Source: Chinchilla lanigera | Taxonomy: Eukaryota > Chordata > Mammalia > Rodentia > Chinchillidae | DNA length: 64,000 bases | Direction: 5' to 3' | Assembly (NCBI RefSeq): GCF_000276665.1 | Contig: NW_004955517.1 | Location: 4,903,546 to 4,967,545 of the forward strand | Part shown: positions 48,872 to 59,600 of the stretch, in pieces | Numbering within the stretch: position 1 is the first letter of the stretch | How the letters are laid out: every line of letters starts with the position of its first letter | Notes under the pieces: model-generated | Database searches by the model: none | Told to the model about the DNA's origin: nothing | What the model saw: the letters and a program-made list of their open reading frames with translations, nothing else | Position numbers and translations under genes: made by a program

Positions 48872-49773
48872 TAGTAGTCCACCCTTATTGGCAGTTTCAC
48901 TTTCTTGTTTTTTTTCAGATGGAAATGCTTTTTACTTTTTTCTATTTTTTAATTTTAAAGAGAAAAGAATGAAAACAAAATAACAAAAACAAAGACTTAA
49001 ACAAAACAACATAAAAACAATAAAAATGATACACATTTCCAAACAAGGTGGTAGGAAATTAACAAAGGTTGTTGTATTATGTATTGTTATCTTCCGAGTG
49101 GTTATTCAGATAACCATATATAGGCATGTAAGATTGACCAAACAATTAAACATTGACTGTTCCTTTCGATAAACCAATGGAAGTTAGTAGTACAGTTATC
49201 TCAGCTGTCTTGCATATCTATCTATCTATCTATATATATATATGTATTTTCCCCCCTTCTTTCTTTCTTTTCTCTTTTCCCTCATCCCAGTTGTTGAGCA
49301 GTTTCTCACTTTCTGAGATTCCAGCTACTTGCTGTCAACTTCTGGTCCAGAAATATTAAATTGAAAAATTCTAGAAAGAAACAGTTTACAAGTTTTAAAT
49401 GATGCAGAATTCTGGTAGCATGAGATCCCTGTCCCAGTTAGGATGTGAATCAACTCTTTGTTCAGTGAATCTGTGCTGTACCTCCCGTGTGCCTGTTATT
49501 TGCTTAGTAGCTGTCTCCATTTTTCAGATCCACCATCCAGGCATTGCGGTTTCCGTCCCGGTGTGTAACACCTTTAATTTTATGATGGCCCCAGTGTGCA
49601 AGAGTGGTGATGTTGGCAATTCAGATGTGCGAAAGAGGAGCCATAAAACACTTCCTTAAAGTGAAAAAATGTGTATAGGAAAAGACACAGAAGATAGATT
49701 CATCATTTCCTGGGTTTCAGGCATTCACTGGGGGTCTTGGAACGTATGTCCCATGGATAAGAGGAGACTACTG
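48872..49773 (+). mobile_element. Tigger DNA transposon with both termini and transposase start
   Basis: The left end 'tagtagtccacccttatt' and right end 'gataagaggagactactg' are degraded inverted repeats of each other, next to TA/TA-like flanks. Internal text ('gaaaaattctagaaagaaac', 'aagttttaaatgatgcagaa') fits Tigger. A frame with its start at 49585 opens with 'MAPVCKSGDVGNSDVRKRSH' and runs to a stop at 49659. This matches the N-terminal, DNA-binding start of pogo-type transposases. The rest of the transposase is missing, so the copy is internally deleted and dead. An L1 3' end splits the left terminal region. Confidence 0.8.
48891..49317 (-). mobile_element. L1 3' UTR fragment inserted in the Tigger left terminus
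   Basis: About 48908-49297 is homologous to 15836-16195 of the longer L1 ('gagaaaagaatgaaaacaaa', 'gttgttgtattatgtattgt', 'gaccaaacaattaaacattg'). It is therefore an extremely 5'-truncated antisense L1. Flanks 'gcagtttcactttcttg' (48891) and 'gcagtttctcactttctgag' (49298) look like a diverged target-site duplication of Tigger sequence. An (ATCT)n/(AT)n tract lies at 49208-49243. Confidence 0.85.
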
Positions 49774-49894
49774 TGTATCAAATGTATGAATGTTATTAAA
49801 TTACCTAATCCTTGTAGGCAACAGATGGTGGAATGAATATGATATCAAACCAGAGAAATAGCTTATAAAATATTAGCCTTTGAAAGGGCCTAGT

Positions 49895-50095
49895 CACAAT
49901 TTGAATACTTTATGCATATTATCTCATTTAATCTCTCAGCACTCTGTGAATCGATAATGTTTTCTTCATGAAGCAGTGGAGGCTCCAAAAATGAAGCAGA
50001 ATGGTTACAATCTCATGTTTAATAAATAGCACAGAGAAGCCTGAAACACATAGCATTTGACTCCAGAGTCTGAGGTCCTAATGGCTTTTCTATGC
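49895..50095 (+). mobile_element. MIR SINE
   Basis: 'attatctcatttaatctctc', 'gaagcagtggaggctcc' and 'catttgactccagagtctga' follow MIR from core to 3' end. Confidence 0.7.
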
Positions 50096-50097
50096 TG

Positions 50098-50122
50098 TTT
50101 TTTTTTTTTTTTTTTTTTTTTT
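50098..50122. repeat. Poly-T tract
   Basis: 25 T in a row, without a SINE attached on either side that I can see. Confidence 0.95.
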
Positions 50123-51552
50123 AATGTTTTTGGAGTAATTTAGGAGTATGAGGAAATTTTGTAAAAGATGCCAACTGAGACAAATCTGTGGGATATATTC
50201 AGGCCGTGTTTTTTCCATATAATTTCTTGGAGATTGCAGACAGTTTCCTTGGGTTATTATTAGAAACATCTTTTTAATGGATCTCAGTATCGAAATACCC
50301 CACTAGCTCAGCTAAGGAATATTTTGGCAAGTGAAACAGTATATTGCCAAATACTCAGTTAATATTAATTTTTTTATTTTTAACAACAAGATGTTATTAA
50401 AAAATGTGACTTACATTAGTCAGATAATGTCCTGAAAGGTGTCTTTAACTGTGCATTTATTGACTATGAGATGATGCAGAATGGGCTCCACATTTTAATT
50501 AACTGTTCCTCCTCTGACATTTCATGACTGGTTTCAGAAGTGAGAGTGGATGGCAGTTACCTGTCAAAATTCTTCCTATCCAGAAGCTACAATGGAGAAA
50601 TGTTAGTTATCTCGGTAATTGGAGAGGAAAATCAGGAAGGAAGGGAAATAGCGCGTGGCTTCACATGTTAATAACATGGTCTGGTAAAGTTTTTATCATT
50701 TGTAGGTAAATTTTCAAAGTCTGAGCGGATAACAGACTGATCGAAATAAGGAAATTACTCACTTCAACTTATGTAATTTCTATACCGCTAAAACATTATC
50801 TTTCTCCTAGAGGTGAGCACCCCCTGACATCACATATCTTAACCTGAAAGAGCTGCTGCAGATGTGCTGTGAATCAGAAGAGGGAACACATGAAGGTCAA
50901 AGATAATGGGTCCCCATCTAGTATTGGACTGATCTGCCAAGCACTCAGGGCACATTTTATTTCTCTATTCTGATAAAATCCAGAGAGAGCACTGTGGAGT
51001 TTTAAATAAGTTTCTGTATCTGGTGTCCTCATGGAAAGATGAAGTCATGGAGGCCAATTTATCCAGCAAATGTGCCCAAGCAAGTCAGGAATAATTACGT
51101 CCCCTGCCATCAGATGGAAGTTTACCACATCCTCTTGGAGAATCCGTGGTAGTCCTTCCAAGTCCTTTCAGAGGTCCCACCGTGGCAGGTGACTTACTTT
51201 TTCATTTTCATATTAAGAACTTCACGTTTCCAGACTCCCTTTTAAGGTTTGCCTCCTGCATAATGAACAGAGACGCAGGCTGGTATTTCATTACCAGGTA
51301 TCTCCCAGCTGCAGGCACTGCCTGGAGAAGTTTCCTCTTTTGGTTTGCAAGCCTCATTTATTTTCCCGTGTTTTCTACTGTGGACACATTATTAAATTAC
51401 CATTATTATACTGTGACGTCTTGGAATGATCAAGAACTGAGTTAGAAAAGTTAGCATTGGCCTGGAAACACATCGCGCCCTTTCTTGAGCTACCCTAAAT
51501 CTGCCTAGGCTAGCTGGTGAGATTTATCTGGTGGAGTCTCTAAACACAGAGG
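50123..51552. other. Unassigned, repeat-poor DNA
   Basis: 1.4 kb with no clear repeat. Open frames at 50524-50709 and 51146-51445 have no recognisable domain. Confidence 0.4.
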
Positions 51553-51687
51553 GAGCCAGGTGTGGTGGTGCGCGCCTGTGATCCCAGCACTTCCGAGGTT
51601 GAGGCACGAGGATCACCATGAGTTCGAGGCCAGCCTGGGGTACATAGTAAGTTTAAGAACAGCCTGAACTACATAATGAGACCCTTT
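51553..51687 (+). mobile_element. B1 SINE
   Basis: 'gccaggtgtggtggtgcgcg' at the 5' end, the internal duplication ('gaggccagcctggggtacat' and 'agaacagcctgaactacat'), ending 'gagaccc'. The A tail is absent or lost. Confidence 0.92.
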
Positions 51688-52230
51688 TACATAGGTTGCT
51701 GTAACTTGGGATCACTGGCCAATTCATGATGGTGCTGTTTTTTGTGGGGGGAGGGTACTGTTGGTGTTTGACATTCAAAGGTGTTTGACATTTTAAAAGT
51801 TATAATGCCATTTTAAAAGCTTTAATGCCACTGATATATTTGCGTATAATTCATTATGGTTTATACAAGCTTTGAAGGCTATTCTCAGCAGAGAAGTTTT
51901 TAATTAAAATATTTGATTGCCTCTCCAAGCCTCCTTAGAATAAGGCACTGTTATTCACTTCTCAGTTTTCCTCCCTGATGGCCTCTTGATAATTGGTCTA
52001 GCATTGTTTGTAGTGAGAGGTAATGGTTGTAACATTTTCAATATTTTGTCATTCACCATCCTATCACCAATTCCTATACTATGCTAGGTGCTCAGTTAAT
52101 TCTTATTAGGTTTGGCTCAGAGCTGCCCATGTACCCTGTGCCCTAGCCATTATCACAGACCTGGCTTGTTCCACCTTTGGAAATTTAAGTGTATTTGAAA
52201 AATGTCCTCTGCCTTTCCAGGCTTAGCGCT
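51688..52230. other. Unassigned DNA
   Basis: A G run at 51746-51753 and a small direct repeat ('gtgtttgacatt' twice, 51763-51795) are the only notes. Confidence 0.4.
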
Positions 52231-52250
52231 GTGTGTGTGTGTGTGTGTGT
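52231..52250. repeat. (GT)n microsatellite
   Basis: Ten GT units directly before a MER5A-like fragment. Confidence 0.95.
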
Positions 52251-52330
52251 TCTAAAAGTACTTTATTTATAAAAACAGAAATAGTTTGGACTTGGTCCAC
52301 AAGCGAAAGATTGCCAGTTTCTGGTCTAAG
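52251..52330 (+). mobile_element. MER5A-like hAT fossil, right end
   Basis: 'actttatttataaaaacaga' and 'ttggtccacaagcgaaagat', 'tgccagtttctggtctaag' follow the right half of MER5A. Confidence 0.7.
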
Positions 52331-52429
52331 TACAAAAGTATACGTGGCTTTTAAATGTTGCTAAAGAGTCAAATTTTGTTACTCGTACTTTAAGACTTAG
52401 TCCAGGTGTGGAAATATCTCCGATAAGAC

Positions 52430-53000
52430 CCCTTCCCTCGTCCTGCACTCCCTTGTGAGCTCCTTCTGCCCCTTCTCACATTCCTCACTTATGCGTCTGG
52501 GACCACATACATGTATCTCTGAAAGAACTTCCCAAACCCCTGTGCCTCAGTTTACCTTCCATGTCACCATCAGAGGAATCTGTTACAAATACTGTTGTGT
52601 GTGCTGATTTTCTTCTCAAATCTTTCAAGCATTTTATGTTACTTTAACAGAGCATTAAAACTCTATCCTATCAGTTTAAACATTCTATAATATGATTCCA
52701 ACTGATTTTCCCATTTTATATTTTCTGCTATGGAAATCTTCTGATGTCTCATTCATTTTGTTAGTATATATTTTCAATATGTCATGATATGTTCATTTTG
52801 GGATATTGGTTGCTATGCATATTGTGTCTTGATCTCTTACTTCTCTTTCCTTTCCTCTCCCTCCTGCCTGTCCCCATCCCCAGAGCACTTTTTGTACACT
52901 GCAGATTTGCATGTTTTCTCCTCCTGCCCCTATCTGAAATCAGTTCCAGTAAATATTAGGTGCTCAATAAATGCAGCAATGAATGAATGACTTATTGAAT
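52430..53000 (+). mobile_element. L2 LINE 3' region
   Basis: A pyrimidine-rich run at 52430-52560 and the terminal 'taggtgctcaataaatgc' plus 'aatgaatgaatgactta' are L2 3' hallmarks. Confidence 0.6.
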
Positions 53001-53189
53001 AAACACGTTTATGCAATTAACCCATGGGAAATTGTGTGTGACATTTTACAAGCAACAAAATAGAAAAACTGAGGTTTGAAGCATGATTTTTACTTTTCAG
53101 TCCCTGACTCAAGAGTACATTATGGCTTCCTTCCCCTGTAGCAGTAGTTTTCTAATTGTGATAATCCTATCATGCGATCATGTCTTTTC
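53001..53189. other. Spacer
   Basis: Nothing recognised. Confidence 0.4.
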
Positions 53190-53403
53190 CCTGCTTAAAA
53201 TCCTTTAAGGGCTTCTTCTTGTCCTCCAAGTCAATGTAATGTAGATTCTTTAAATGTGCCTGAGAGCCGGGTGCGGTGGCACACACCTGCAATCCCAGCA
53301 CTCAGGAGGCTGAGGCAGGAAGATAGCCATGAGTTTGAGCCCAGCATGGACTACATAGTGAGTTCAAGTCCAGCCTGAATTACATAATGAGACCCTCTCT
53401 CTC

Positions 53404-53434
<31 letters not shown>

Positions 53435-53560
53435 CCAAAAACCAAAATAAATGTGCCTGAAAGTTTTCCATCCCTGGCCAGTTCTCCCCAAGCCCTTATT
53501 ACTTTTCCACTTCCTGACTATACAGCCCATCAAACCCCTGATGTTCCCTGCTCCTTAGGG
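53190..53560 (+). mobile_element. L2 fragment split by a B1
   Basis: 'ctgcttaaaatcctttaagg' left of the B1 and 'ccatccctggccagttctcc', 'ttttccacttcctgactata' right of it read as one L2 segment. Confidence 0.5.
53251..53460 (+). mobile_element. B1 SINE with perfect target-site duplication
   Basis: B1 at 53264-53447 with 'gccgggtgcggtggcacac', the internal duplication, and an A tail of 29 bases followed by an A-rich stretch. The repeat 'taaatgtgcctga' is perfect at 53251-53263 and 53448-53460. The 129-codon frame starting at 53387 begins in the poly-A tail (poly-Lys) and is not a gene. Confidence 0.96.
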
Positions 53561-53919
53561 TCTGGCCGTGTCGGGTTCCCTTTGCTTAGAGCTTCCCTGA
53601 GCGAGCTGGTTTCAAGCAGGTCTTTACTGCCTGGCCCTCCCTACCAGGGATCCCCACCACGGATCACCACACCCACCATCCCAGACCAGACTATTTTCTT
53701 TCTTGGTGTATCTTTGAGATGTTTTGTCAATAAAATGGACAGATGTGGAGTTTTTGCCAAGTCTATGAAGGATTAACTTAATGCATTTTAAATTGAGAAT
53801 TTCACAACTTTTAGCTTTGCTCTCATAAATGTATCTTGAATATTTTGAAGCTAACAATGCTGTCTCCTCCACCCAACACATGCATTTATTGTAAGTGAAT
53901 GCTATGTTAAGTGTTTGGC
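53561..53919. other. Unassigned DNA
   Basis: Nothing recognised. Confidence 0.4.
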
Positions 53920-54060
53920 ATTTGATAACTCATTTGCTTCTGACACCAAGCTTACAGTAGATACTGTTACGGTTTCCCTTTTAACTGACCAAAGCAGGTC
54001 AGCCAGTTTAAGAAATTCACATAGCTAGTGAATGGCAGCTGAAGTGTAATTCTAGGCTAC
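53920..54060 (+). mobile_element. MIR SINE fragment
   Basis: 'gataactcatttgcttctga', 'agaaattcacatagctagtg' and 'aatggcagctgaagtgtaat' follow MIR. Confidence 0.6.
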
Positions 54061-54800
54061 GTGCACTTTTTTTCCCTTTAACCAACACATAGAGACTGAA
54101 TAGAGTGTAGCCAATTAATATTCAGCAAGCATTTGAAATATTTCTAGACAGTATTGTTTGTGTGCTGCGATTGTTCACTTATCCCTCTACACCTAGTTTC
54201 CATTCTGCCCTATTCTGGGACAATTGTTTGTGGCCTCCTCCCTTGTCCCCAGGTGCTGCACAGCTATGACTATGCCTTTGTAAGAAACTCTCCCACTCCA
54301 TTTGAGTGTTTTATGTGCCATCCATTTCTTGCCCAGATTATAATTGATATCAATACTCTTCCTCTTTTTAAACTTAAAACTGTGTTTGTGGTGATGTTTT
54401 TGTCCTTCATATATAGTATGAAGTTGTATTTTTTTTTCACTTTGTCTATACGTTTGCGTAATGGAACTGTACAATGAAATTGAAGAGTGCCCTGTTTCGT
54501 GCTTTCTTGCAAACAAAGGGCGTTCCCCATTCATACATACAAAAGGGCGTTTCTAAGAAATTTACTTTGAAACAGGTTGGAAGACCACAGACCTACAGAA
54601 CATTTTCTGAACCCTTTAGCCTGACCTGAGGCCTCTTGCACCTTGACAAGAACTTAACTTCTTGCTCTTTCCCACTGACGCGTCTTTGCTGACTTAGAGG
54701 GTGAGCGTTGCTCTGTGTCTGGGGAGGCAGTGCCCCAGCCACCGCGTCCACAGCTGACTTAATGTCTGGCTTTAAAACACTTTACCTTATTTTATTCACT
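54061..54800. other. Unassigned DNA
   Basis: Overlapping open frames on both strands (107 and 113 codons around 54154-54534) have no domain. Nothing nameable. Confidence 0.4.
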
Positions 54801-55195
54801 ATCTTAGTTACTTTTCTCATCACTGACAAATACCCAGCCTCCATGGTTAAGGGAGGAAAAGTTTGCTTGAGCCCACAGTTTGCAGAGGTTTCAGTCCGTA
54901 GCTGGCTGGCTCCAAGGCTAGCGTAATGGCAGGTGGTCTTCACAGAGGAGAAACAGTTATGTTGCGGCAGGCTGACGCCATCAAAGCAACAAACAGCAAG
55001 CTCGCCTTCTTTCTGTCCCTTTTTATTCTATCTGGGCTACAATAAGCCAATTGATTGGTGCCGCCAATACCCAGGGCGGGGCTTCCATCATCCACACCTT
55101 AATCCATACTCACACACCCTAATCCGGCCACCTTCAAACTTCCCACCAGTGACCACAGAAGGCTTTTGGGAAACAGCTAGGTAGAAGCCATAGCA
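54801..55195 (-). mobile_element. Solo MaLR-type LTR (antisense)
   Basis: 'cttagttacttttctcatca' at the left, 'cagaggtttcagtccgtagc' and 'ggctggctccaaggctag', ending 'agaagccatagca'. Same family as 34491-36805 and 3815-4195. Target-site duplication not identified. Confidence 0.8.
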
Positions 55196-55739
55196 CGTAC
55201 ATAGGCTTATAAACAAAGAAAGTTATGTGTTATTTCATAAATGGAAAGCATAATCCCTTACATAGGAATAGGGAAGTAAAACTTTAAGGAGAAATACAAC
55301 AAAAGCAAATGATGCTAGATCAGATTAGCAAATGTTACAAAGGTGTTTTAAAATATAGCTGAATGTATACTTCTCACTAAATGAATTAGAGAGAGTAAAA
55401 GAGAATGGAAGAAATTGCAACTTTACTATTTTTTGCTTTATCCTGCAGTGGACGAAACAGCACCAGGTTGATGCCCTGATGTTTGGGGACCACAGTGGTA
55501 CCATATGTTTTGTACTGTGTGTGCTCTGCTCCAAAACTTCTTCCCCTGGTTTCCTTTCCCAGATCCTCTCCATCCTTCCTTTTGAACCGTCGTTCCCATT
55601 CTTAACCTATACAAGTCTTCCTCATAACTCCTTAGTGTCTGCTGTAGTCATTTTGGCTTCTGACTTTTAATGTTTTGATTTGTTATTTCAGTAGTTCCTG
55701 CTTTGTGCCTTGTCTCCCTGGGGTGGATTAACTAATGCT
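55196..55739. other. Unassigned DNA
   Basis: Nothing recognised. Confidence 0.4.
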
Positions 55740-56290
55740 CAACTTGGAACACCCAGCTGGACTGACTCGGCATGGTGCTGGGTGTGGACGACCCACCGGA
55801 GGATTGCTGCTGCCAACAGCATGGAAAGAGAACTGGAGGGGAAGATGGTGTGATGATGCTATTGATTCTCCTGAGAAGCTTGTTATGCTGGTGTCCTGAT
55901 ATGAATTCAGCTGTTCTCGTAGTTAGAGGGGTTCGGGCCCTCACTGTCACTGAGGATGGCTGTGGCTCCGTTTGGGGGAATTCTGGCCCTTACCTTGAGT
56001 GTCACTTCCTGGCTCCAGTGTAGATCCCTCAGCCTGCTGGCACAGATCCTTCATCCCGCTGGCACAGACTTTCTCGCTTCCACCACTGGCCTTTGGGCCT
56101 TCCCAGTGCAGATGTTTGATACAGACTTGCATGAGATGTTGTGGGCTCTGGGTCTCCAGCTGGACTCATGGGGGGCATTGCAGTGGGCTCTAGGTCCTCA
56201 GCTGGACTCATGCAGGACATTGCCATGGGGTCCAGGTCCTCAACTGTATTCTTTGAGTCTCTAGTGCATCGGATCTTTTGTACTCTTTGC
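55740..56290. other. GC-richer block of unknown class with a minisatellite
   Basis: Composition differs from the flanks. Open frames exist in several phases on both strands, including 55956-56264 (+, 102 codons) and 56292-56029 (-, 87 codons). It contains the 42-bp repeat described separately. I recognise neither a gene nor a named repeat; an LTR-type element is possible. Confidence 0.4.
56141..56245. repeat. 42-bp imperfect tandem repeat, about 2.5 copies
   Basis: 'gtgggctct' recurs at 56141 and 56183, and a related 'atggggtcc' sits another 42 bases on. 'cagctggactcatg' recurs inside. 42 is a multiple of three, so each open phase shows a 14-residue repeat; on the minus strand these read EDL-DP, EDL-EP and GDP-EP units. 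Confidence 0.85.
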
Positions 56291-56719
56291 ATTTGACTTT
56301 CTGGGTGAATATTATAAAATAGTCCTATACAATATGTGTCCTGTATTAAATCTATTCTCTTGAAAACCCAATTTCAACACTCCCAAACTGTGTGTCTTCT
56401 TCTCCAGACTGTTGGAGGGATATGCTTCTGGAAACCTACATCTCAAACGAGTTCATTAAATGTTTGCTAAGTTGAATGAATTTGAGCCAAGTGAACTGGG
56501 TGCTGTTTTCTACACTGTGAATGTAGTTCACAGTGATGATAATGTCTTCATATCTAGTTAGGACGCTCATATGTACAAACTATGTCTGTTTCTTCTTGTC
56601 TTCAAGGAAGTTATATTCTGAAAGGGGTTATACATTACTGTGTAGCCTAATATCAAGTGAATGTAAGTTCCATAAGGAAAGGAGATAAGCGCGTACTGAT
56701 AAGGAGGTTTTAGACCGAG
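56291..56719. other. Unassigned DNA
   Basis: Nothing recognised. Confidence 0.4.
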
Positions 56720-57060
56720 GGGTCAAAGAATCCCCCTGCGGTGAGGCAACATCTAAGGACAAATCAGGACGACGTGAAGCGTGGAGCATGTGACTGGGCC
56801 CAGCATCCCAGCTGGAGGCACCAGCGAGACCTGAGGCTGTGTGTTGTGACTGTGCTTGGCGAATGGCCGGGGGCGGGGCTGAAGGGCATGGCGGAACCTG
56901 TCCTGAGGGGGTGGGCTGACAAGGTTGGGTTATTTAGGGCCTCGCTAGCCATGGTGAAGATTTTAACTTTGGGGGAAACCACTTGAAGGCTAAAAGGAAG
57001 AGAATTATGCATACTATAAAAATCATTTCGGCTGTTGGGTACAGAGGGGTTGAAAGGGAC
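56720..57060 (+). mobile_element. L2-like repeat fragment
   Basis: 'gttatttagggcctcgctag', 'ccatggtgaagattttaact' and 'gggaaaccacttgaaggct' follow a common old LINE-like segment, most likely L2. It raises the local GC but is not a promoter or gene. Confidence 0.5.
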
Positions 57061-57508
57061 GAGAAAGATGGGCTTTCACCTCGGAGGCACTGGCTGTACG
57101 CCAGGGAGGTGAGCCTTACTTGGCGACCAGCGATCCCTGCGAGGGAGCAGTGTAGGGCACCAGTGGAGGGTAGAGGGCACTGTGTCGTGCCTCCTAACTG
57201 ATTTATTGCTGCACAATGCCTTGAAAGTAGCATTCTCCAGCGGCATTTATTCTTATTTTATCCTTCTCTTTAAGACTTACGCTCTGTTTGTATTTACTAA
57301 ATATCCTCGTATTGATGGCTATTTTTGAGACAATGTTTAATGGCTAAATTGGTCTATAAAAATCAAAGCTCTGTCTGGGGTAAGGATGTGTTCCCATGGG
57401 AAATTTATTTATCTATCTTTTTCAAAAGTAATTGAATTTTTGTATTCATTCTTGAATATTGTTTAAGAAATGTTGTAATTCTTCCAAATGGCTGTTCCGG
57501 AGGTGGAT

Positions 57509-57509
<1 letters not shown>
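57061..57509. other. Unassigned DNA
   Basis: Nothing recognised. Confidence 0.4.

Positions 57510-57541
<32 letters not shown>
57510..57541. repeat. (GT)n microsatellite
   Basis: About 15 GT units with one GC interruption. Confidence 0.95.
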
Positions 57542-58089
57542 ATGCTATTCTAATTCTTGCTTTTAATAACCCCATTTCCACTTTGTATTACAAACTTCAT
57601 CAGTCCATTGTGCACTATTATAGCTGTCGTCACCATGGGGAGAAAATGACTAATTGAAGCTGCTTATTGATATAATAGAGCAGGTTGTGACACTTGGCGA
57701 GAATGCTGGAACGATGGGCTCCAGCTGATGTTATGTAAAAATATTCAGCCATGAAATATGCACTTGCGAATGGCTCTTTGCCGATGTCTGCAGAATGCAG
57801 ATCATCTATATTCTGAGGAGATCTGCAAATTAAAGATCTATCTGACCAGTGAGAACTGGGGCACGGTGAGGACAGAGTGGTTCAGTGGGTAATGAAATGA
57901 CCTTGAATTTGAGGCAATGACAATTATAACCTGCCCAGGTTACAAGCAAATATGGGTGACTTTTACCCCTACCCCCATTTAAGAGGGGAAGGATTAGTTG
58001 ACTGAAAAATGACAATGAACTTGCAGTTACTTATAGTTTCAGAGAAAGATATGTTGGGATCATAAATGGAAAAATGAATTTGTATGCTG
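57542..58089. other. Repeat-free unique DNA
   Basis: No interspersed repeat seen. 57560-57860 is a candidate conserved noncoding block. Confidence 0.35.
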
Positions 58090-58570
58090 TCTTTGGAGAG
58101 CTATTTGACCATAACAAACAAAATAAAATGGATGCACTCTTTGACATAACATTTGCGTTTGTGGTAATTTATCTTGGAAATATAGCCATGCAGGTGCACA
58201 AAAATCTTGGTGCAAAAAATAGTCTCCCATAACATTACACTCAGTAACAAATGATTAAAAATACTTAAAATGTCCAAACAGTAAGGGATTCAATACATAA
58301 ATTATGGAATAGCTATATTGCATAATCCTTATGGTACAATTAAGCCATCACAAAGAGCATAAATATATAGGACTATTTCTATGATATGATAAGTGAAAAG
58401 CGGTTCCAATATGCTATTATTTGTGGTGATAGAAATTATAAATACATGTTTATTTGTTTATACATGTATAGGTTGAAGACTATACATGCAATCAATAACA
58501 ACATGGGTAGAAAGGACCTATTTTTCAGTGTTGTACTTTGTGTATGTATTATCTCTTCAAAAATGACAAA
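58090..58570 (+). mobile_element. Ancient L1 ORF2 3' fragment
   Basis: 'gcaggtgcacaaaaatcttg', 'aaaatgtccaaacagtaagg', 'ttatggaatagctatattgc' and 'taagtgaaaagcggttcc' follow the 3' end of L1 ORF2 in order. Confidence 0.65.
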
Positions 58571-59229
58571 TTAAAAACATCTGGGAGATAATATATTTTT
58601 ATCTTTTTGCTCCCTGATGTAAAGATATCTTTGGTTCATACTGGGCTGAATTGTATCTGAGTTTTGTTTTCAGGCTTTTCTTGGTATAGATGGGATTTTA
58701 CCTTCTATTAGGGTATCACTGTACTGACACTGTTAGTATGGAGGTGGTGACTGTATTTTTTGTCATGATTTTGCGGAATATAGCTGAACCACTTCCCTCC
58801 AGTGTTCCCATCTTTCCGGTCAGGATAACTCTTTAGAACTTGTTTGAGTAAATGGTAAAATCATTCCAACAGGGTGGCTCTGAATTTCTAATGGGTACAT
58901 TTATGATAATAACAGGAACCTTCTGGAATCGTAGACCGGTCCTTTTCAACAACAAATAGAAACTAAAGGCTAGTAATGATGCTTATTATCAACTTTTTAT
59001 AAGCCCCTCTCTATCCCCAACCAGGTAAAGAGCAGTTATTTGAAATGTATGACTAAAAGCTGCATCATTCTCTATTATTATATGTGGTACCATGAGGCTG
59101 TGAGAACAGTGTTTAAAGTTGTGTTAATCATTGTTATAAAAGGAACTTTGTGGTAGTATTCATAAGCCCCCTTGCTCATATTATGCTTCAGCAGAGGGGA
59201 GTCGGAAGAAAAATACATTCCTAAAAAAG
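58571..59229. other. Unassigned DNA
   Basis: Nothing recognised. Confidence 0.4.
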
Positions 59230-59600
59230 TTAAATAACAACTTGTAAATTTCATTCTCTCTTGCTGGAAAACCAACTCATTATACATGAATGTGTAATAA
59301 AACACGTGTTTGACACATTGAGGTGTATGAACTGTGTAGTGTAATCAGAGCTTATTTTCCTGCAGTGGAGATTGAAATTTATACATTTCTTCTAAGCAGC
59401 ACCTTTCATTTCATTTTTATTTTCTAAGGGAGAATGAAATTTACAAGTTGCTGCTTAACAATACCAAAAGTGCTAGTTCCTATACAGTGAATAGTGGAGT
59501 TTACAAGTTGCCATTTGACAATGCCTGCATTACTGTTTGTTTGCGCTCCTCTCCCCACAAGGTGTAGTAAAGTTTATAAGGTTAGTAAAAATCCTTCATT
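59230..59600. repeat. Cluster of degenerate direct repeats plus a perfect 21-bp inverted pair
   Basis: 59238-59258 is the exact reverse complement of 59430-59450 (21 bp). Related direct copies centred on 'gaaatttac' or 'agtttac' occur near 59374, 59436, 59498 and 59571, about 60-73 bases apart, and some share the following 'ttgcc/ttgct' and 'acaatgcc/acaatacc'. Confidence 0.75.

Noticed and set aside
53387..53776. 129-codon plus-strand open frame
   Set aside because: Begins in the B1 poly-A tail, giving poly-Lys, and continues in L2 sequence.
54154..54534. Overlapping 107- and 113-codon frames on opposite strands
   Set aside because: Mutual overlap without homology; neither shows coding signs.
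56720..57060. GC-rich stretch as a promoter or CpG island
   Set aside because: Short, few CpGs, and reads as an old LINE-like repeat.
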